From: JALOKP01 sp963800865
GTDB lineage: Bacteria; Acidobacteriota; Polarisedimenticolia; J045
Direction: 5' to 3'
NCBI GenBank assembly: GCA_963800865.1
Contig: CAWDCL010000004.1
Coordinates: forward strand, 1,860,001 to 1,924,000
DNA: 64,000 nt
Both the position numbers and the translations under genes were made by a program. Below are positions 40,763 through 49,503 of the stretch, one piece after another. Position 1 is the stretch's first letter, and each line of letters starts with the position of its first letter. Below the pieces are notes generated by a model. The model was not told the origin of the DNA and made no database searches. It saw nothing but the letters and a program-made list of their open reading frames with translations.

Positions 40763-41857
40763 ATGGATCCGGGCCGCCGCCCGTCGTGCTTTTCCGCCGC
40801 CGTTCCCGTCGCGGCCATGCTGGTCTCGCTGCTTGCTGCTCCCGGGTGCGGGGGCGGCGGTCTCAAGGGCCGGACCCCCGACGAACGGGCCATCGCGGCC
40901 GCGGCCCTCGGCGTCAACGGCGCCAACGAGAACGTCGACGTCCTCGTGCGGGCGATCGAGACGGAACCCGAGGTCGTGCAGGCGGGCGCGATCACCGCGC
41001 TCGGCCGGATCGGGACCCCGGCCGCCGTCGCCGGCCTCGCGAAGTTCGCCAACAGCGAGGTGACGCTGACCCGCCGCGCGGTCTGTCAGGCGCTGCAGGA
41101 CGTGCTGCCGGAAGCCTACCCCGACGCCGCGAAGGTGCTTGTCGCCGTTGGCGAGAGCACCCTGCCCAAGGGGCCCGGGAGCGATCCGCTCATGGAGGTC
41201 CGGCGCGCCGCGGTGACCTCCCTGGCGGTCATCCAGTCGCCGCTCTCCGCCGATTTCCTGATCGGTCGCGCGCTCAACGACCCCCAGGAGGGGATCCGCA
41301 ACGCGAGCGTCAAGACCCTGGGCCGGCTCAAGACCCCGCAGGCCGTCGACACCCTGATGCAGATCTACGAGGTCGACGACGAGAAGAACCGGGCCTGGGC
41401 GATCGAGGCCCTGGGAGAGATCGGCGACCCTCGCGCGGTCCCGACCGTCGTGAAGGCGCTGTCGGATTTCCACGGCGTGACGCGCGGCAAGGCCGCCTGG
41501 GCGCTGTGGCAGCTGCAGCAGGCAGAGAGTGCCGGACCGGTCCAGCAGGCGCTGGCGGTCGAGCAGGACGACGTGCCGGCGATCGTGATGGCGCACGTGC
41601 TCGTGCTCTGCGGCAAGCCGGAGGCGATCCTGTACATCGAGGACCAGCTCGTGCGCGGGCGCACCAACATGGCCCGTGCCGAAGCGGCCCGCGTGCTGGG
41701 CGACGTCGGCCGGAAGGAATCGGTCGTCGCGCTCGATCGCTCGTTCCGCGAGGATCGTGACGGACTCGTCCTGAGGGAGTCCAGCATCGCGATCAAGAAG
41801 CTGTTCGAGAAGTACCCCGGGAGTGAATCCCTCGTCACGCCGCCGCCCGGCAAGTGA
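40763..41857 (+). CDS. HEAT-repeat protein, probably exported
   Basis: This 364-residue protein starts with a hydrophobic export signal (VPVAAMLVSLLAAPGC), whose Cys fits a loose lipobox. The rest is built of HEAT/PBS-lyase-type repeats, for instance VVQAGAITALGRIGTPAAV, IRNASVKTLGRLKTPQAV, RAWAIEALGEIGDPRAV and RAEAARVLGDVGRKESV. Such repeats form a protein-binding solenoid. It is followed 26 bp later by bactofilin, so a scaffold role near the envelope is possible but not shown. Confidence 0.8.
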   Translation: MDPGRRPSCFSAAVPVAAMLVSLLAAPGCGGGGLKGRTPDERAIAAAALGVNGANENVDVLVRAIETEPEVVQAGAITALGRIGTPAAVAGLAKFANSEVTLTRRAVCQALQDVLPEAYPDAAKVLVAVGESTLPKGPGSDPLMEVRRAAVTSLAVIQSPLSADFLIGRALNDPQEGIRNASVKTLGRLKTPQAVDTLMQIYEVDDEKNRAWAIEALGEIGDPRAVPTVVKALSDFHGVTRGKAAWALWQLQQAESAGPVQQALAVEQDDVPAIVMAHVLVLCGKPEAILYIEDQLVRGRTNMARAEAARVLGDVGRKESVVALDRSFREDRDGLVLRESSIAIKKLFEKYPGSESLVTPPPGK

Positions 41858-41883
41858 CGCCACATCGCGCCGAGGAGGGCCCG

Positions 41884-42462
41884 ATGGCACTGTGGGGAAA
41901 GAAGGAGCCGGAGGCGGAGAAGCCGCCGTTCCCGGTTGCGACGAACGAACCCGCGGCACGGCCGGCGACGCCCGCCGCCGTCCCGGCCGCACCGGTATCA
42001 CCCCCCGCCGCAACGCCGGCCGGGGCGCCCAGAGGAGGCATGAGCATGGAGGGTCGCAGCGCGACGATCGGACCGTCGATCCACGTCAAGGGCGAGTTGA
42101 TGGGCAACGAAGACCTCGTCATCGAAGGACGCGTGGAGGGGATCGTCCGCCTGCGCGATCACCACCTGACCGTCGGGAAGTCGGCCACCATCCTGGCGAC
42201 GCTCGAGGCCAAGTCGATCCGCGTCGAGGGGAACGTCCAGGGAGACATCCAGGCGACCGAGAGGGTCGAACTCGCGACCGGGAGCAGCGTCGTCGGCGAC
42301 GTCACCGCGCCGCGCGTCTCGATCGCCGACGGTGCCCGATTCAAGGGCAGCGTCGACATGGACAAGGGTGGCCCGCGGCCTTCGTCCGGCTCGACGAGTC
42401 CGGCCCCGGCCCCGGCTGCGGCCGTGCCGGTCGGCGCCGGCAAGCCGTCGGGCAGCCCCTGA
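41884..42462 (+). CDS. Bactofilin (polymer-forming cytoskeletal protein)
   Basis: This 192-residue protein has the bactofilin layout: a Pro/Ala-rich disordered head (1-55), a right-handed beta-helix core at about 58-155, and a Pro/Ala tail. The core segments include IGPSIHVKGELMGNEDLVIEGRVEG, LTVGKSATI and KSIRVEGNVQGDI. Bactofilins polymerise without nucleotides and organise cell-wall enzymes or polarity factors. The ATG at 41884 follows gaggagggccc. The degenerate methyltransferase gene starts 5 bp after the stop. Confidence 0.93.
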   Translation: MALWGKKEPEAEKPPFPVATNEPAARPATPAAVPAAPVSPPAATPAGAPRGGMSMEGRSATIGPSIHVKGELMGNEDLVIEGRVEGIVRLRDHHLTVGKSATILATLEAKSIRVEGNVQGDIQATERVELATGSSVVGDVTAPRVSIADGARFKGSVDMDKGGPRPSSGSTSPAPAPAAAVPVGAGKPSGSP

Positions 42463-42466
42463 GGCC

Positions 42467-43132
42467 GTGAGCCTCTTCGGGATCGGCAAGCGCCCGCCCC
42501 CGCCTCCGCGCCCGCCGGAGACGGCGGGTCGTGCCCGGCCGCCGGTGGCCGCGGTCGCGGCGCCGGGAGGCTCCACCAAGCCGCCGGCAGAACCGCCGGC
42601 GGCGGCCGATCCGGCCCGCACCCCGTCGCGGGTCATGCAGCACCTGCTCGAGAGTGCCGCGCGGCGGAGCGCCGAAGGGCGCCCGCCGCGCGTTCTCCTG
42701 ACCGGGCCGGTGGCCCAGGTGACGATGGACACGATCGCCGGCACCGGGTGCCGCCTCACGGTCGAAGGGGAGTTCTTCCCGGAGCTGCCGCTGGCCTATC
42801 CGGATGCCCGATTCGACCTCGTGCTGGGGCTCGATGTGCTGGACCTGCTGCCCGACGACCGGGCCCGCGAGCAGGCGGCGGAGTGGGCCCGGGTCCTGGC
42901 CCCCGGCGGGACGCTCTTCCTGGTGGCCCGGCGTGCTCCCGATCAGGTCCCGCCGCTCGTCCGGATCGACGTGCACCCGGACGGAGGGCTCGGCGTGCAC
43001 CCGCTGGGCCAGCGTCACCCCCTGGTCCAGCCCCGTCAGAACCGGGAGTTCGAAGTGCTGGTCCGCCCGCTCGCCGTGCACGAGATTTCACTCCGGCGAG
43101 ACGGCTTGCGGGAGATCCTCTGCCGCAAGTAG
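42467..43132 (+). CDS. Degenerate methyltransferase-like protein
   Basis: This 221-residue protein has a Pro-rich N-terminus (PPPPPRPPETAG) and a C-terminal half like class I methyltransferases: FDLVLGLDVLDLLPDDRAREQAAEWARVLAPGGTLFLVARR matches the motif III-V region of the type-11 group. The usual SAM-binding glycine motif is replaced by RVLLTGPVAQ, so catalysis is doubtful. The GTG at 42467 is 5 bp after the bactofilin stop, implying co-translation, and it may act with bactofilin. Function unknown. Confidence 0.6.
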   Translation: MSLFGIGKRPPPPPRPPETAGRARPPVAAVAAPGGSTKPPAEPPAAADPARTPSRVMQHLLESAARRSAEGRPPRVLLTGPVAQVTMDTIAGTGCRLTVEGEFFPELPLAYPDARFDLVLGLDVLDLLPDDRAREQAAEWARVLAPGGTLFLVARRAPDQVPPLVRIDVHPDGGLGVHPLGQRHPLVQPRQNREFEVLVRPLAVHEISLRRDGLREILCRK

Positions 43133-43166
43133 GGGAGATCCCCGCGGGCTCGCCGGGGAGATCCCG

Positions 43167-45782
43167 ATGTCCCGCCGCCCGACCGCGTTCCTGACCTTCC
43201 TCCTGGCCGCTCTCGCGCTCCCCGTCGCTTCCGCAGCGACGCCGCAGGGGGCCACGCTCCTGCTCCACGACGGCCCCTGGCCGGCCGCTCCCCAGCCGCC
43301 CGCCGCGCTGGCTCCGCGCGCGCCGGACGGGTCTCCGCGGTTCGCGCTCTGGCAGCCGGCCGCCGCTCCATCCCCCGAGGACCTCGAGCGCCTGGCGGCC
43401 GCGGGCATCGCGGTCGTCGAGGCCTGGGACGGGCGGACGCTGGTGGTGGCCCTCGACCAGCGCGCCGCAGGGCTCGACGCGCTCCCCGCGGGGGGCGCGC
43501 TGCTGGCCCTGCCGCCCGGCTCGAGGCGGCTCCTGGGCCGTCCCCTCCGGGCGGAGGCGGTTCCGGCCCGGGTCGAACTGCGCCTGTTCCCGGGAGCCGA
43601 CCGGCCGGCCGTGCTCGAGGCCGCCCGCAGGCTCGGTGCGCGCCCCGAGCCCGGGCCCGAGGGAGCGCCGCCGGTGATCGAGCCCGGGCCCTGCCCGGCC
43701 GAGGCGCTGGCCGCGATCGACGGCGTGGCGTGGGTCGCTCCGGCGCGCGGGCGGCGCGTGCCGCTCAACGAGGCGAGCCGTGGCGCGATCGGCGTGAATC
43801 CGCTGCAGGCCGCGCCGTGGGCGCTCGAGGGGACCGGCCAGGTCGCCGGCGTGTGGGACGGCGGCCCCCCGAACCCGGACCACCCCGATCTCGCGGGCCG
43901 GCTCGTGTACGCCGACGCGAGCGGCAGCGCGCACTGCGCGGACTGCGCCCACGCGACGCACGTCGCGTGCACCGTGGCGGGCAGCGGCGAGGGCAGCCTC
44001 GCGGCGGGCGGCGTCGCGCGCCAGTGGCGCGGGATGGCCCCGGCCGCGGCCGTGATGGCGTACGACTTCTACGGCGACCTGCCGGCCGAGTACCGCGCGG
44101 CCTGGCGCGACCGCGGCGTGCGGGCCTCGAACAACTCCTGGGGCTACTGCGTGGACCCCGCGGACCCGGGCTGCGAGCCCTGCTCCGCGTTCTCGAGCTA
44201 CCTCCAGGACAGCCGCGATTTCGACGCGCTGGTCGCCGGCGAGGCGCCGTCGCTGCTGCTGGTCTTCGCGGCGGGCAACGCGCGCAACGACGGAATCTGC
44301 GGGCAGGAGACCACGCCGCCCTATCTGAACTTCCGCACGCTCGTCCCGCCCTCGACGGCCAAGAACGCGATCACGGTCGGCGCGACCGATGCCGCCGGCG
44401 CGATGAGCGCGTTCTCGTCGTGGGGCCCGGCCGGCGACGGGAGGATCAAGCCCGACGTCGTCGCCGACGGCGTGAGCGTGCTCTCGTGCGGCGATCCCGG
44501 CACGGGGTACCGCGCGATGTCCGGCACCTCGATGGCGACTCCCGCGGTGACCGGCGCCGCGCTGCTGCTGCGCGAGCTGCTCGTGCGCGGCGGCGCCGCC
44601 GAGCCGCCGGCGTCGGCGCTGAAGGCGCTGCTCGTTCACGGGGCCCGTGACCTCGTGGACGGTCCCGGCTACGCACCCGGCCCGGACGCCGCGAGCGGCT
44701 GGGGCCTGGTCGACGCCACCGCTTCGGCCACGGCGGTGAACGAGAACGCACTCGTTCTCGCCGCGGTCGGGTCCGACGAGGAGCTGACCTGGGAGCTGGA
44801 CGTTCCGGATGGATCCCCCGCGCTGCGCGCAACGCTCGCGTGGAGCGACCCCGCCGCGTCGCTCGCCGCCGCGGCGCAGCTGGTGAACGACCTCGACCTC
44901 ACCGCGCTGGATCCCGCAGGCGCAGAACACCACCCGTGGGCTCTCGACCCCGGCGCGCCCGGCGCCGCGCCCCGCCGTGACGAGCCGAACCCGCGCGACA
45001 ACGTCGAACGGGTCGACGTCGAGAACCCGGCCCCCGGCCGCTGGCAGCTGCGCGTGCGCGGCGCGACGGTCCTGCTCGGCCGGCAGGCGTTCGCGCTGGT
45101 CACCAGCCTCCCGGCCGAGGCCCGGAACGCCTTCGAGCCGGTCGCCCCCGACGACGGCGCGTCGGTCGCTCCCGACACCCCGCCGCTCCGGTTCGCCTGG
45201 CACGCCGGGGAGTACACGGCGTTCCAATTCGCCCTCTTCTCGCGCGGCGGGACGCGGCCGTTCCTGCTGCTGCCGCGGCGCGGGACCGGCGCGACCGCAT
45301 TCACGCTCGATCCGGCCTCGTGGCGCCAGCTCCTGCTGCGCATGGCACGCGGGCCGGTCGAGTGGGGCGTGCGCGCACAGGACGCGCTGGGCCACCCGGT
45401 CGACTCGCCGCGCCACGCGCTGCGCCTGGCGATGCCTCGCGCGCCGGGCGTTTCGTGCCCCGCCGAGGGCGCGAGCTTCACGGCCGACGGCGCCGCGCTC
45501 GCGGGAGGATGCGAGGACGCCGGTCCGTGGCTGCGCTGGGAAGCGAACGGGTCCTCGGCGTTCCAGGTCCGCTGGTCGACGCGGCCCGACATGCGCAACG
45601 CCACCGTCGCCGGCGCGGGCTACCGGCTCCAAGGGACCGGCTTCACCCCGACGCTGGCCCAGTGGCGCAGCCTCGCGGCACGGGCGCGGACGAACGGCGG
45701 CGAGGTCTTCGTCCAGGTCCAGGGACGCGACAGCGCCCAGCGCCGGACGGAGAGCGCGCTGCTGCGGGTGGTGATCGAGTAG
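43167..45782 (+). CDS. Secreted subtilisin-like serine protease (S8 family)
   Basis: This 871-residue protein has a signal peptide (FLTFLLAALALPVASA), a proregion to about 205 and a peptidase S8 domain at about 210-500. The triad is readable: D231 in GVWDGG, H262 in CAHATHVAC and S455 in MSGTSMATPAV, with the oxyanion-region FAAGNARND. The His and Asp motifs differ from the common HGTHVAG and D-[ST]-G. A beta-rich C-terminal region (about 520-640) resembles a P-domain-like fold, followed by further repeats ending RWSTRPDMRNATV. It is probably an extracellular, Cys-rich protease. It starts 34 bp after the methyltransferase-like gene. Confidence 0.88.
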   Translation: MSRRPTAFLTFLLAALALPVASAATPQGATLLLHDGPWPAAPQPPAALAPRAPDGSPRFALWQPAAAPSPEDLERLAAAGIAVVEAWDGRTLVVALDQRAAGLDALPAGGALLALPPGSRRLLGRPLRAEAVPARVELRLFPGADRPAVLEAARRLGARPEPGPEGAPPVIEPGPCPAEALAAIDGVAWVAPARGRRVPLNEASRGAIGVNPLQAAPWALEGTGQVAGVWDGGPPNPDHPDLAGRLVYADASGSAHCADCAHATHVACTVAGSGEGSLAAGGVARQWRGMAPAAAVMAYDFYGDLPAEYRAAWRDRGVRASNNSWGYCVDPADPGCEPCSAFSSYLQDSRDFDALVAGEAPSLLLVFAAGNARNDGICGQETTPPYLNFRTLVPPSTAKNAITVGATDAAGAMSAFSSWGPAGDGRIKPDVVADGVSVLSCGDPGTGYRAMSGTSMATPAVTGAALLLRELLVRGGAAEPPASALKALLVHGARDLVDGPGYAPGPDAASGWGLVDATASATAVNENALVLAAVGSDEELTWELDVPDGSPALRATLAWSDPAASLAAAAQLVNDLDLTALDPAGAEHHPWALDPGAPGAAPRRDEPNPRDNVERVDVENPAPGRWQLRVRGATVLLGRQAFALVTSLPAEARNAFEPVAPDDGASVAPDTPPLRFAWHAGEYTAFQFALFSRGGTRPFLLLPRRGTGATAFTLDPASWRQLLLRMARGPVEWGVRAQDALGHPVDSPRHALRLAMPRAPGVSCPAEGASFTADGAALAGGCEDAGPWLRWEANGSSAFQVRWSTRPDMRNATVAGAGYRLQGTGFTPTLAQWRSLAARARTNGGEVFVQVQGRDSAQRRTESALLRVVIE

Positions 45783-45862
45783 CGCCGCGCGGACCCGTCC
45801 GGATGGCCCGGAAAGGGCACGGAACCTAGCTTCTCCCCCGGACCCACCGCCCGGAGCGACCG

Positions 45863-46408
45863 ATGTCCCCCGATTCCGGTCACGCGCTCGTCTTCGCCGG
45901 ACGCCTCGAGGCGATCCCGCTCGCCGACCTGCTGCAGGTCATCGCGGCCGGCCGGCGGGGGGGCGTGCTCTGGGTCCAGGACGAGCAGACCGGGGCCTCC
46001 GGCGAGATCGAGCTGCACGACGGGCGGGTCGTCGGGGCCAGCCTGTCGGCGACCGCCGAGCCGCTCGGATCGATCCTGGTGCGGCGGCGTGCGGTCACCC
46101 CCGACCGCGTCGGCGAGGCGCTGCGTCGCCAGTCGGCGGCCGCACCCTGGAAGCCGCTCGGCCAGCTGCTGCTCGAGATGGGCGAGCTCGAGCCGGGGGC
46201 GCTGCGCCGCGGCCTCTCCGAGCTGATCGCGCAGAACACCGCGACGATCATGGGATGGCGCAGCGGCGTCTTCCGCTTCCGCGTCCACGACGGGGACGCC
46301 GGGAGGCTCGGGTCGAGGGCGATCGAAGTCGCGCTCGAGCCGCACGAGCTGGTGCTGGAGGCGGCGCGCCTGGCCGACGAGGCCGCCGCGCCGGCCGGAG
46401 TGCACTGA
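45863..46408 (+). CDS. DUF4388-domain protein
   Basis: This 181-residue cytoplasmic protein begins with a DUF4388 domain (about 8-75; FAGRLEAIPLADLLQVIAAGRRGGVLWVQDEQTGASGEIELHDGRVVGA). A helical part (about 80-135) and a short beta segment (MGWRSGVFRFRVHD) follow, in the order of the 'PATAN/DUF4388' proteins common in Acidobacteriota and Deltaproteobacteria. These are often linked to gliding or signal transduction, but no function can be assigned here. A TAGCTT box at 45827-45832 may be its -10. Confidence 0.8.
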   Translation: MSPDSGHALVFAGRLEAIPLADLLQVIAAGRRGGVLWVQDEQTGASGEIELHDGRVVGASLSATAEPLGSILVRRRAVTPDRVGEALRRQSAAAPWKPLGQLLLEMGELEPGALRRGLSELIAQNTATIMGWRSGVFRFRVHDGDAGRLGSRAIEVALEPHELVLEAARLADEAAAPAGVH

Positions 46409-46480
46409 CCGGCTCTCGAGGTCGAACGCCGGCAGCGTGACCGTCGCCGTCCCGCTGCGTCGCCGGGCCCGTCAGTTCAA

Positions 46481-46567
46481 TGGTGCCGAAGGGGAGACTC
46501 GAACTCCCACGCCCCGGAGGGCACATGGACCTGAACCATGCGCGTCTGCCAATTCCGCCACTTCGGC
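46481..46567 (-). tRNA. tRNA-Leu (anticodon CAG)
   Basis: On the minus strand, the 87-nt sequence folds as a class II tRNA. The acceptor stem is GCCGAAG/CTTCGGC, the D-arm contains GGCGGAATTGGCAGACGC and the anticodon arm is CATGG-TTCAGGT-CCATG with CAG at the centre. A long variable arm (GTGCCCTCCGGGGCGT-like) and the T-arm GGGAG-TTCGAGT-CTCCC follow. The 3' CCA is encoded (46483-46481). The long variable arm and G-rich D-loop are typical of tRNA-Leu. Confidence 0.96.
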
Positions 46568-46613
46568 ACGGGCCCGAAGGCGGGCTCACGCCCGCCGCCG
46601 GAGGCGACGGAGG

Positions 46614-46642
46614 AGTCTAGGAGAGGGCGGGGGAGGCGTCAA
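46614..46642 (-). promoter_or_regulatory. Predicted promoter of tRNA-Leu
   Basis: On the minus strand, TTGACG (46642-46637), a 17-bp spacer and TAGACT (46619-46614) lie about 47 bp before the tRNA. This is one of the clearest promoters in the window and helps define the local consensus. Confidence 0.65.
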
Positions 46643-46684
46643 CCCGGCTTCGCGCCCCTGCGGGGCGCTACGCCGGGCAGGCCC
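46643..46684 (+). repeat. Dispersed imperfect palindrome, copy 3
   Basis: CCCGGC-TTC-GCGCCCC-TGC-GGGGCGC-TAC-GCCGGG followed by caggcc has the same outer stem, TTC/TAC internal loop and tail as copies 1 and 2, but a longer, fully paired inner stem. It lies between the tRNA promoter and the spermidine-synthase-like gene. Confidence 0.6.
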
Positions 46685-46735
46685 GGCGGGTTCTTCGCCA
46701 CGGGCTGGCCCGGCCCCCTTCGTGAATGATCCGGG

Positions 46736-49444
46736 CTAGCGAGGTGCGCCGCCGGCGCGCGCAAAGGCGGCCCGCGCCTCCTCTTCGCGCCCGCGGGCCG
46801 CGAGCCGCTGGCCGAGCGCGATCCAGGCCTGGGAACCGCCTTCTCCCGCCTCGGCCCGCTTCGCGAAGCGCGCGAGGTGCTCGTCGGAGATGCCCGCGCC
46901 CCACAGGTAGAACCGGTTGCCCGGGGCCGCGCCGACCGCCTGGAGAGAGAGCCGCACGCCCTGGTCCGCCCGGCGTGTCTCGTGCGCGTAGGCCCCCTGC
47001 AGGTAGAAGCCGAGCGCGCTGCGCGCGCCGTCGAATTCCGCTTCGAAGCCCGGCGGGAGGGGGCCTGTGACCAGCGACCCCAGGGGCAGCGGCCGCTTCA
47101 CCAGCGCCTGGGTGTCCGGGAGGCCGGGGCGCCGGCCGTAGCGTGCGAAATACTCGACCAGCGGGCGGTCGTCGGTCACCACCGGGGCGTCGCCGGCGAA
47201 GGCGAGCAGTCCCTGCCGGTCGAGGACCGCGGGGGCCAGCAGCGAGGCGGCGCCGTCGAAACCGATGGCCGCGAGCGACGCGTGCACGCCGGGCGCGGCG
47301 ACGCGGCGCGCGAGGCGCACCGGATCGACGGCGAGCGATTCGCGCGAACCGAGCAGCAGCAGGTCGCGCTCGACCGGCAGGAATCCCAGCACGTGGGGAA
47401 AGGCCTCGGCGAAGGTGCGCACGAGCATCTTCACCTCGGCCTCCGACTGCGAGTGGAGCGGGATCCACTGCGCGACGATGCCGCCGGGAGCGAGTCGTGA
47501 GAGCGCCAGCCCGTAGAAGTCCCGGGTGTAGAGCGAGACGACGCCGGAGTCGCGGGGCGGCGGCGGCTCCAGCGTGATCACGTCCCACGGCTCCGTGCCC
47601 GCGAGCAGCACGTGCCGCCCGTCGTCGACGATCAGCCGGACCCGCGGGTCGGCCAGCACGTCGCCGTTGGCGGCGCGGAACAGCGGGGCGACCGAGACCA
47701 CCTCGGGCGAGATCTCGGCGACGTCGATCCGCTCGACCTCCGGATGGGTGGCGATCGCGCCGGTCGTCATTCCGGTGCCGAAGGCGATCACCAGCGCGCG
47801 CTTCGGATCGCGCGCCCAGAGCACCGGGAGGTGACCGAGCAGGCGCATGTAGCGCTGGGCGTAGAGGTGCGTGCCGGTGAGGCTGGTCTGGTTCGTGACG
47901 AGCCGCAGGAAATCGAGCTGCTGGTCGTTGCTCTCCTCGACCACCGCGATCGTCTGGACCGGGCCCTCGTCGTAGGCCAGGACCGGCTGGCGCGCGAAGC
48001 GCGCGAGGAGCGCGGCGCGGGCGGGGTCGGCCCCGAGGCCGGCGGCGACGCCGAGCGCACCGAGCGCCGCGGCCGCGACGACGGTCCGGGTGCGCTCGCG
48101 GCCGAGCAGCCCCAGCGCGGCGACCGCGAGCCCGCCCAGCGCCGCGAACGCGGCCAGCGCCGTCATGGCGCGGGCGCTCCCCAGCGTGGGGACGAGCACC
48201 AGCCCGGTCAGCGCCGCGCCCAGCACGGCGCCGAGGGTGTTGAGCGCGTAGGCCCCGCCGAAGCGCGCGCCGGCCCCCTCGGGGACGGCCGCGGTGACGC
48301 GCGCCACCAGCGGGATGACGATCCCCAGCGCAATCGTCGTCGGCAGCAGCACCACGAGGCAGCCCCCCAGCTCGAAGCTGTAGGACCAGGCGGAGAGCCC
48401 CGGCAGCGCGGCGACCACCTTGCCCGCCGCCTGCCAGGCGCCGGCGTCGAGCAGCCGCAGCGTGACGCTCGTGCCGAGCGCGAGCCCGGCCAGCGCCAGC
48501 GCCAGCGCGCGGCCGGGGTCCCGCGCGCGATCGGCGAGCCGCGCCCCGAGCGCGGACCCGCCCGCGATCCCGAACAGGTAGGCGGCGAGCATCGTCGCGA
48601 AGGCGTAGGCGGACGAGCCGGCCAGCACGGAGAGCACGCGGTGGAAGGCGACTTCGGTCCCGAGGCCGACGAGGCCGCTGACGAAGGCCGCCAGCCCGGC
48701 CGCGGCGACGAGCGGGCCGACCGCGGCCGCCGGCGGCGGGGTGCTTGCGGACCGGGGCGCCCGCGCCGCTGGCGCTGCTGCGGCGGCGGCCGGCGCGGTG
48801 CGCGCGCCGAACCGCCAGGCGATCGCGGCGACGGCCAGCTCGGCCAGCGCGGCGACCACCGCCGTCCGCGCCAAGCCCAGCCGCTCGATCATCACGAATC
48901 CCGCGACGAGCGTGCCGACCGCCCCGCCGAGCGTGTTGAGCGTGTAGAGCACGCCGATTCCGCGGCCCGGCGCGACCCCTTCGGAGACGATCCAGCGCGC
49001 GAGGATCGGCAGCGTGGCGCCCATCAGGATCGTCGGCGGCAGCAGCACCAGCGCCGCCAGGCCGACCCGCAGTGCGCCGGGGAGCGTCGCCGCGCCGGCG
49101 CCGCGGGCCAGCGCGGCCGCGCCCGCCGGGAGCCACGCCGAGAGCAGCGGGATCGAGAGCAGGCCCCAGGCCCCGACCAGCGCCTCGACCAGCGCGAAGA
49201 GGCGGATCCCGCGCGCCGCGTAGCGGTCACCGGCGCGGCCGCCCAGCGCCGAGCCGATCCCGAGCCCGGCCATGAAGGTCGCGAGCACGATCACGGCGGC
49301 GACGTTCGAGGAGCCGAGCGCCAGGGTCAGCCAGCGCGTCCAGACCAGCTCGACGACCAGCCCCGCGGCCCCGGTGACGAAGAGCAGCGCGCCGAGCAGC
49401 AGCCGCGGCGCGGCCGGGGTCGGGGGGGCGGGTTTGCGGGCCAT
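46736..49444 (-). CDS. Membrane-bound spermidine-synthase-like protein (MFS-like domain plus Rossmann domain)
   Basis: This 902-residue protein has an N-terminal multi-helix membrane region (about 10-440). It shows two repeats of a transporter-like pattern, LLFVTGAAGLVVELVWTRWLTLALG and FVSGLVGLGTEVAFHRVLSVLAG. A spermidine-synthase-type Rossmann domain follows (about 490-760; LVIAFGTGMTTGAIATHPEVERIDVAEISPEV, RLIVDDGRHVL), then a short helical tail with a TPR-like ending. Fused 'MFS/spermidine synthase' proteins are common in bacteria; whether they make polyamines is unproven. The ATG at 49444 was chosen over upstream frame because homology starts there. Confidence 0.82.
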   Translation of the reverse strand: MARKPAPPTPAAPRLLLGALLFVTGAAGLVVELVWTRWLTLALGSSNVAAVIVLATFMAGLGIGSALGGRAGDRYAARGIRLFALVEALVGAWGLLSIPLLSAWLPAGAAALARGAGAATLPGALRVGLAALVLLPPTILMGATLPILARWIVSEGVAPGRGIGVLYTLNTLGGAVGTLVAGFVMIERLGLARTAVVAALAELAVAAIAWRFGARTAPAAAAAAPAARAPRSASTPPPAAAVGPLVAAAGLAAFVSGLVGLGTEVAFHRVLSVLAGSSAYAFATMLAAYLFGIAGGSALGARLADRARDPGRALALALAGLALGTSVTLRLLDAGAWQAAGKVVAALPGLSAWSYSFELGGCLVVLLPTTIALGIVIPLVARVTAAVPEGAGARFGGAYALNTLGAVLGAALTGLVLVPTLGSARAMTALAAFAALGGLAVAALGLLGRERTRTVVAAAALGALGVAAGLGADPARAALLARFARQPVLAYDEGPVQTIAVVEESNDQQLDFLRLVTNQTSLTGTHLYAQRYMRLLGHLPVLWARDPKRALVIAFGTGMTTGAIATHPEVERIDVAEISPEVVSVAPLFRAANGDVLADPRVRLIVDDGRHVLLAGTEPWDVITLEPPPPRDSGVVSLYTRDFYGLALSRLAPGGIVAQWIPLHSQSEAEVKMLVRTFAEAFPHVLGFLPVERDLLLLGSRESLAVDPVRLARRVAAPGVHASLAAIGFDGAASLLAPAVLDRQGLLAFAGDAPVVTDDRPLVEYFARYGRRPGLPDTQALVKRPLPLGSLVTGPLPPGFEAEFDGARSALGFYLQGAYAHETRRADQGVRLSLQAVGAAPGNRFYLWGAGISDEHLARFAKRAEAGEGGSQAWIALGQRLAARGREEEARAAFARAGGAPR

Positions 49445-49503
49445 GTCGATTCGCTCCGGGGGGAAAGGGTGGAAGAATACCCCGCGTCCGCCGAGGAGAT
49501 CCC

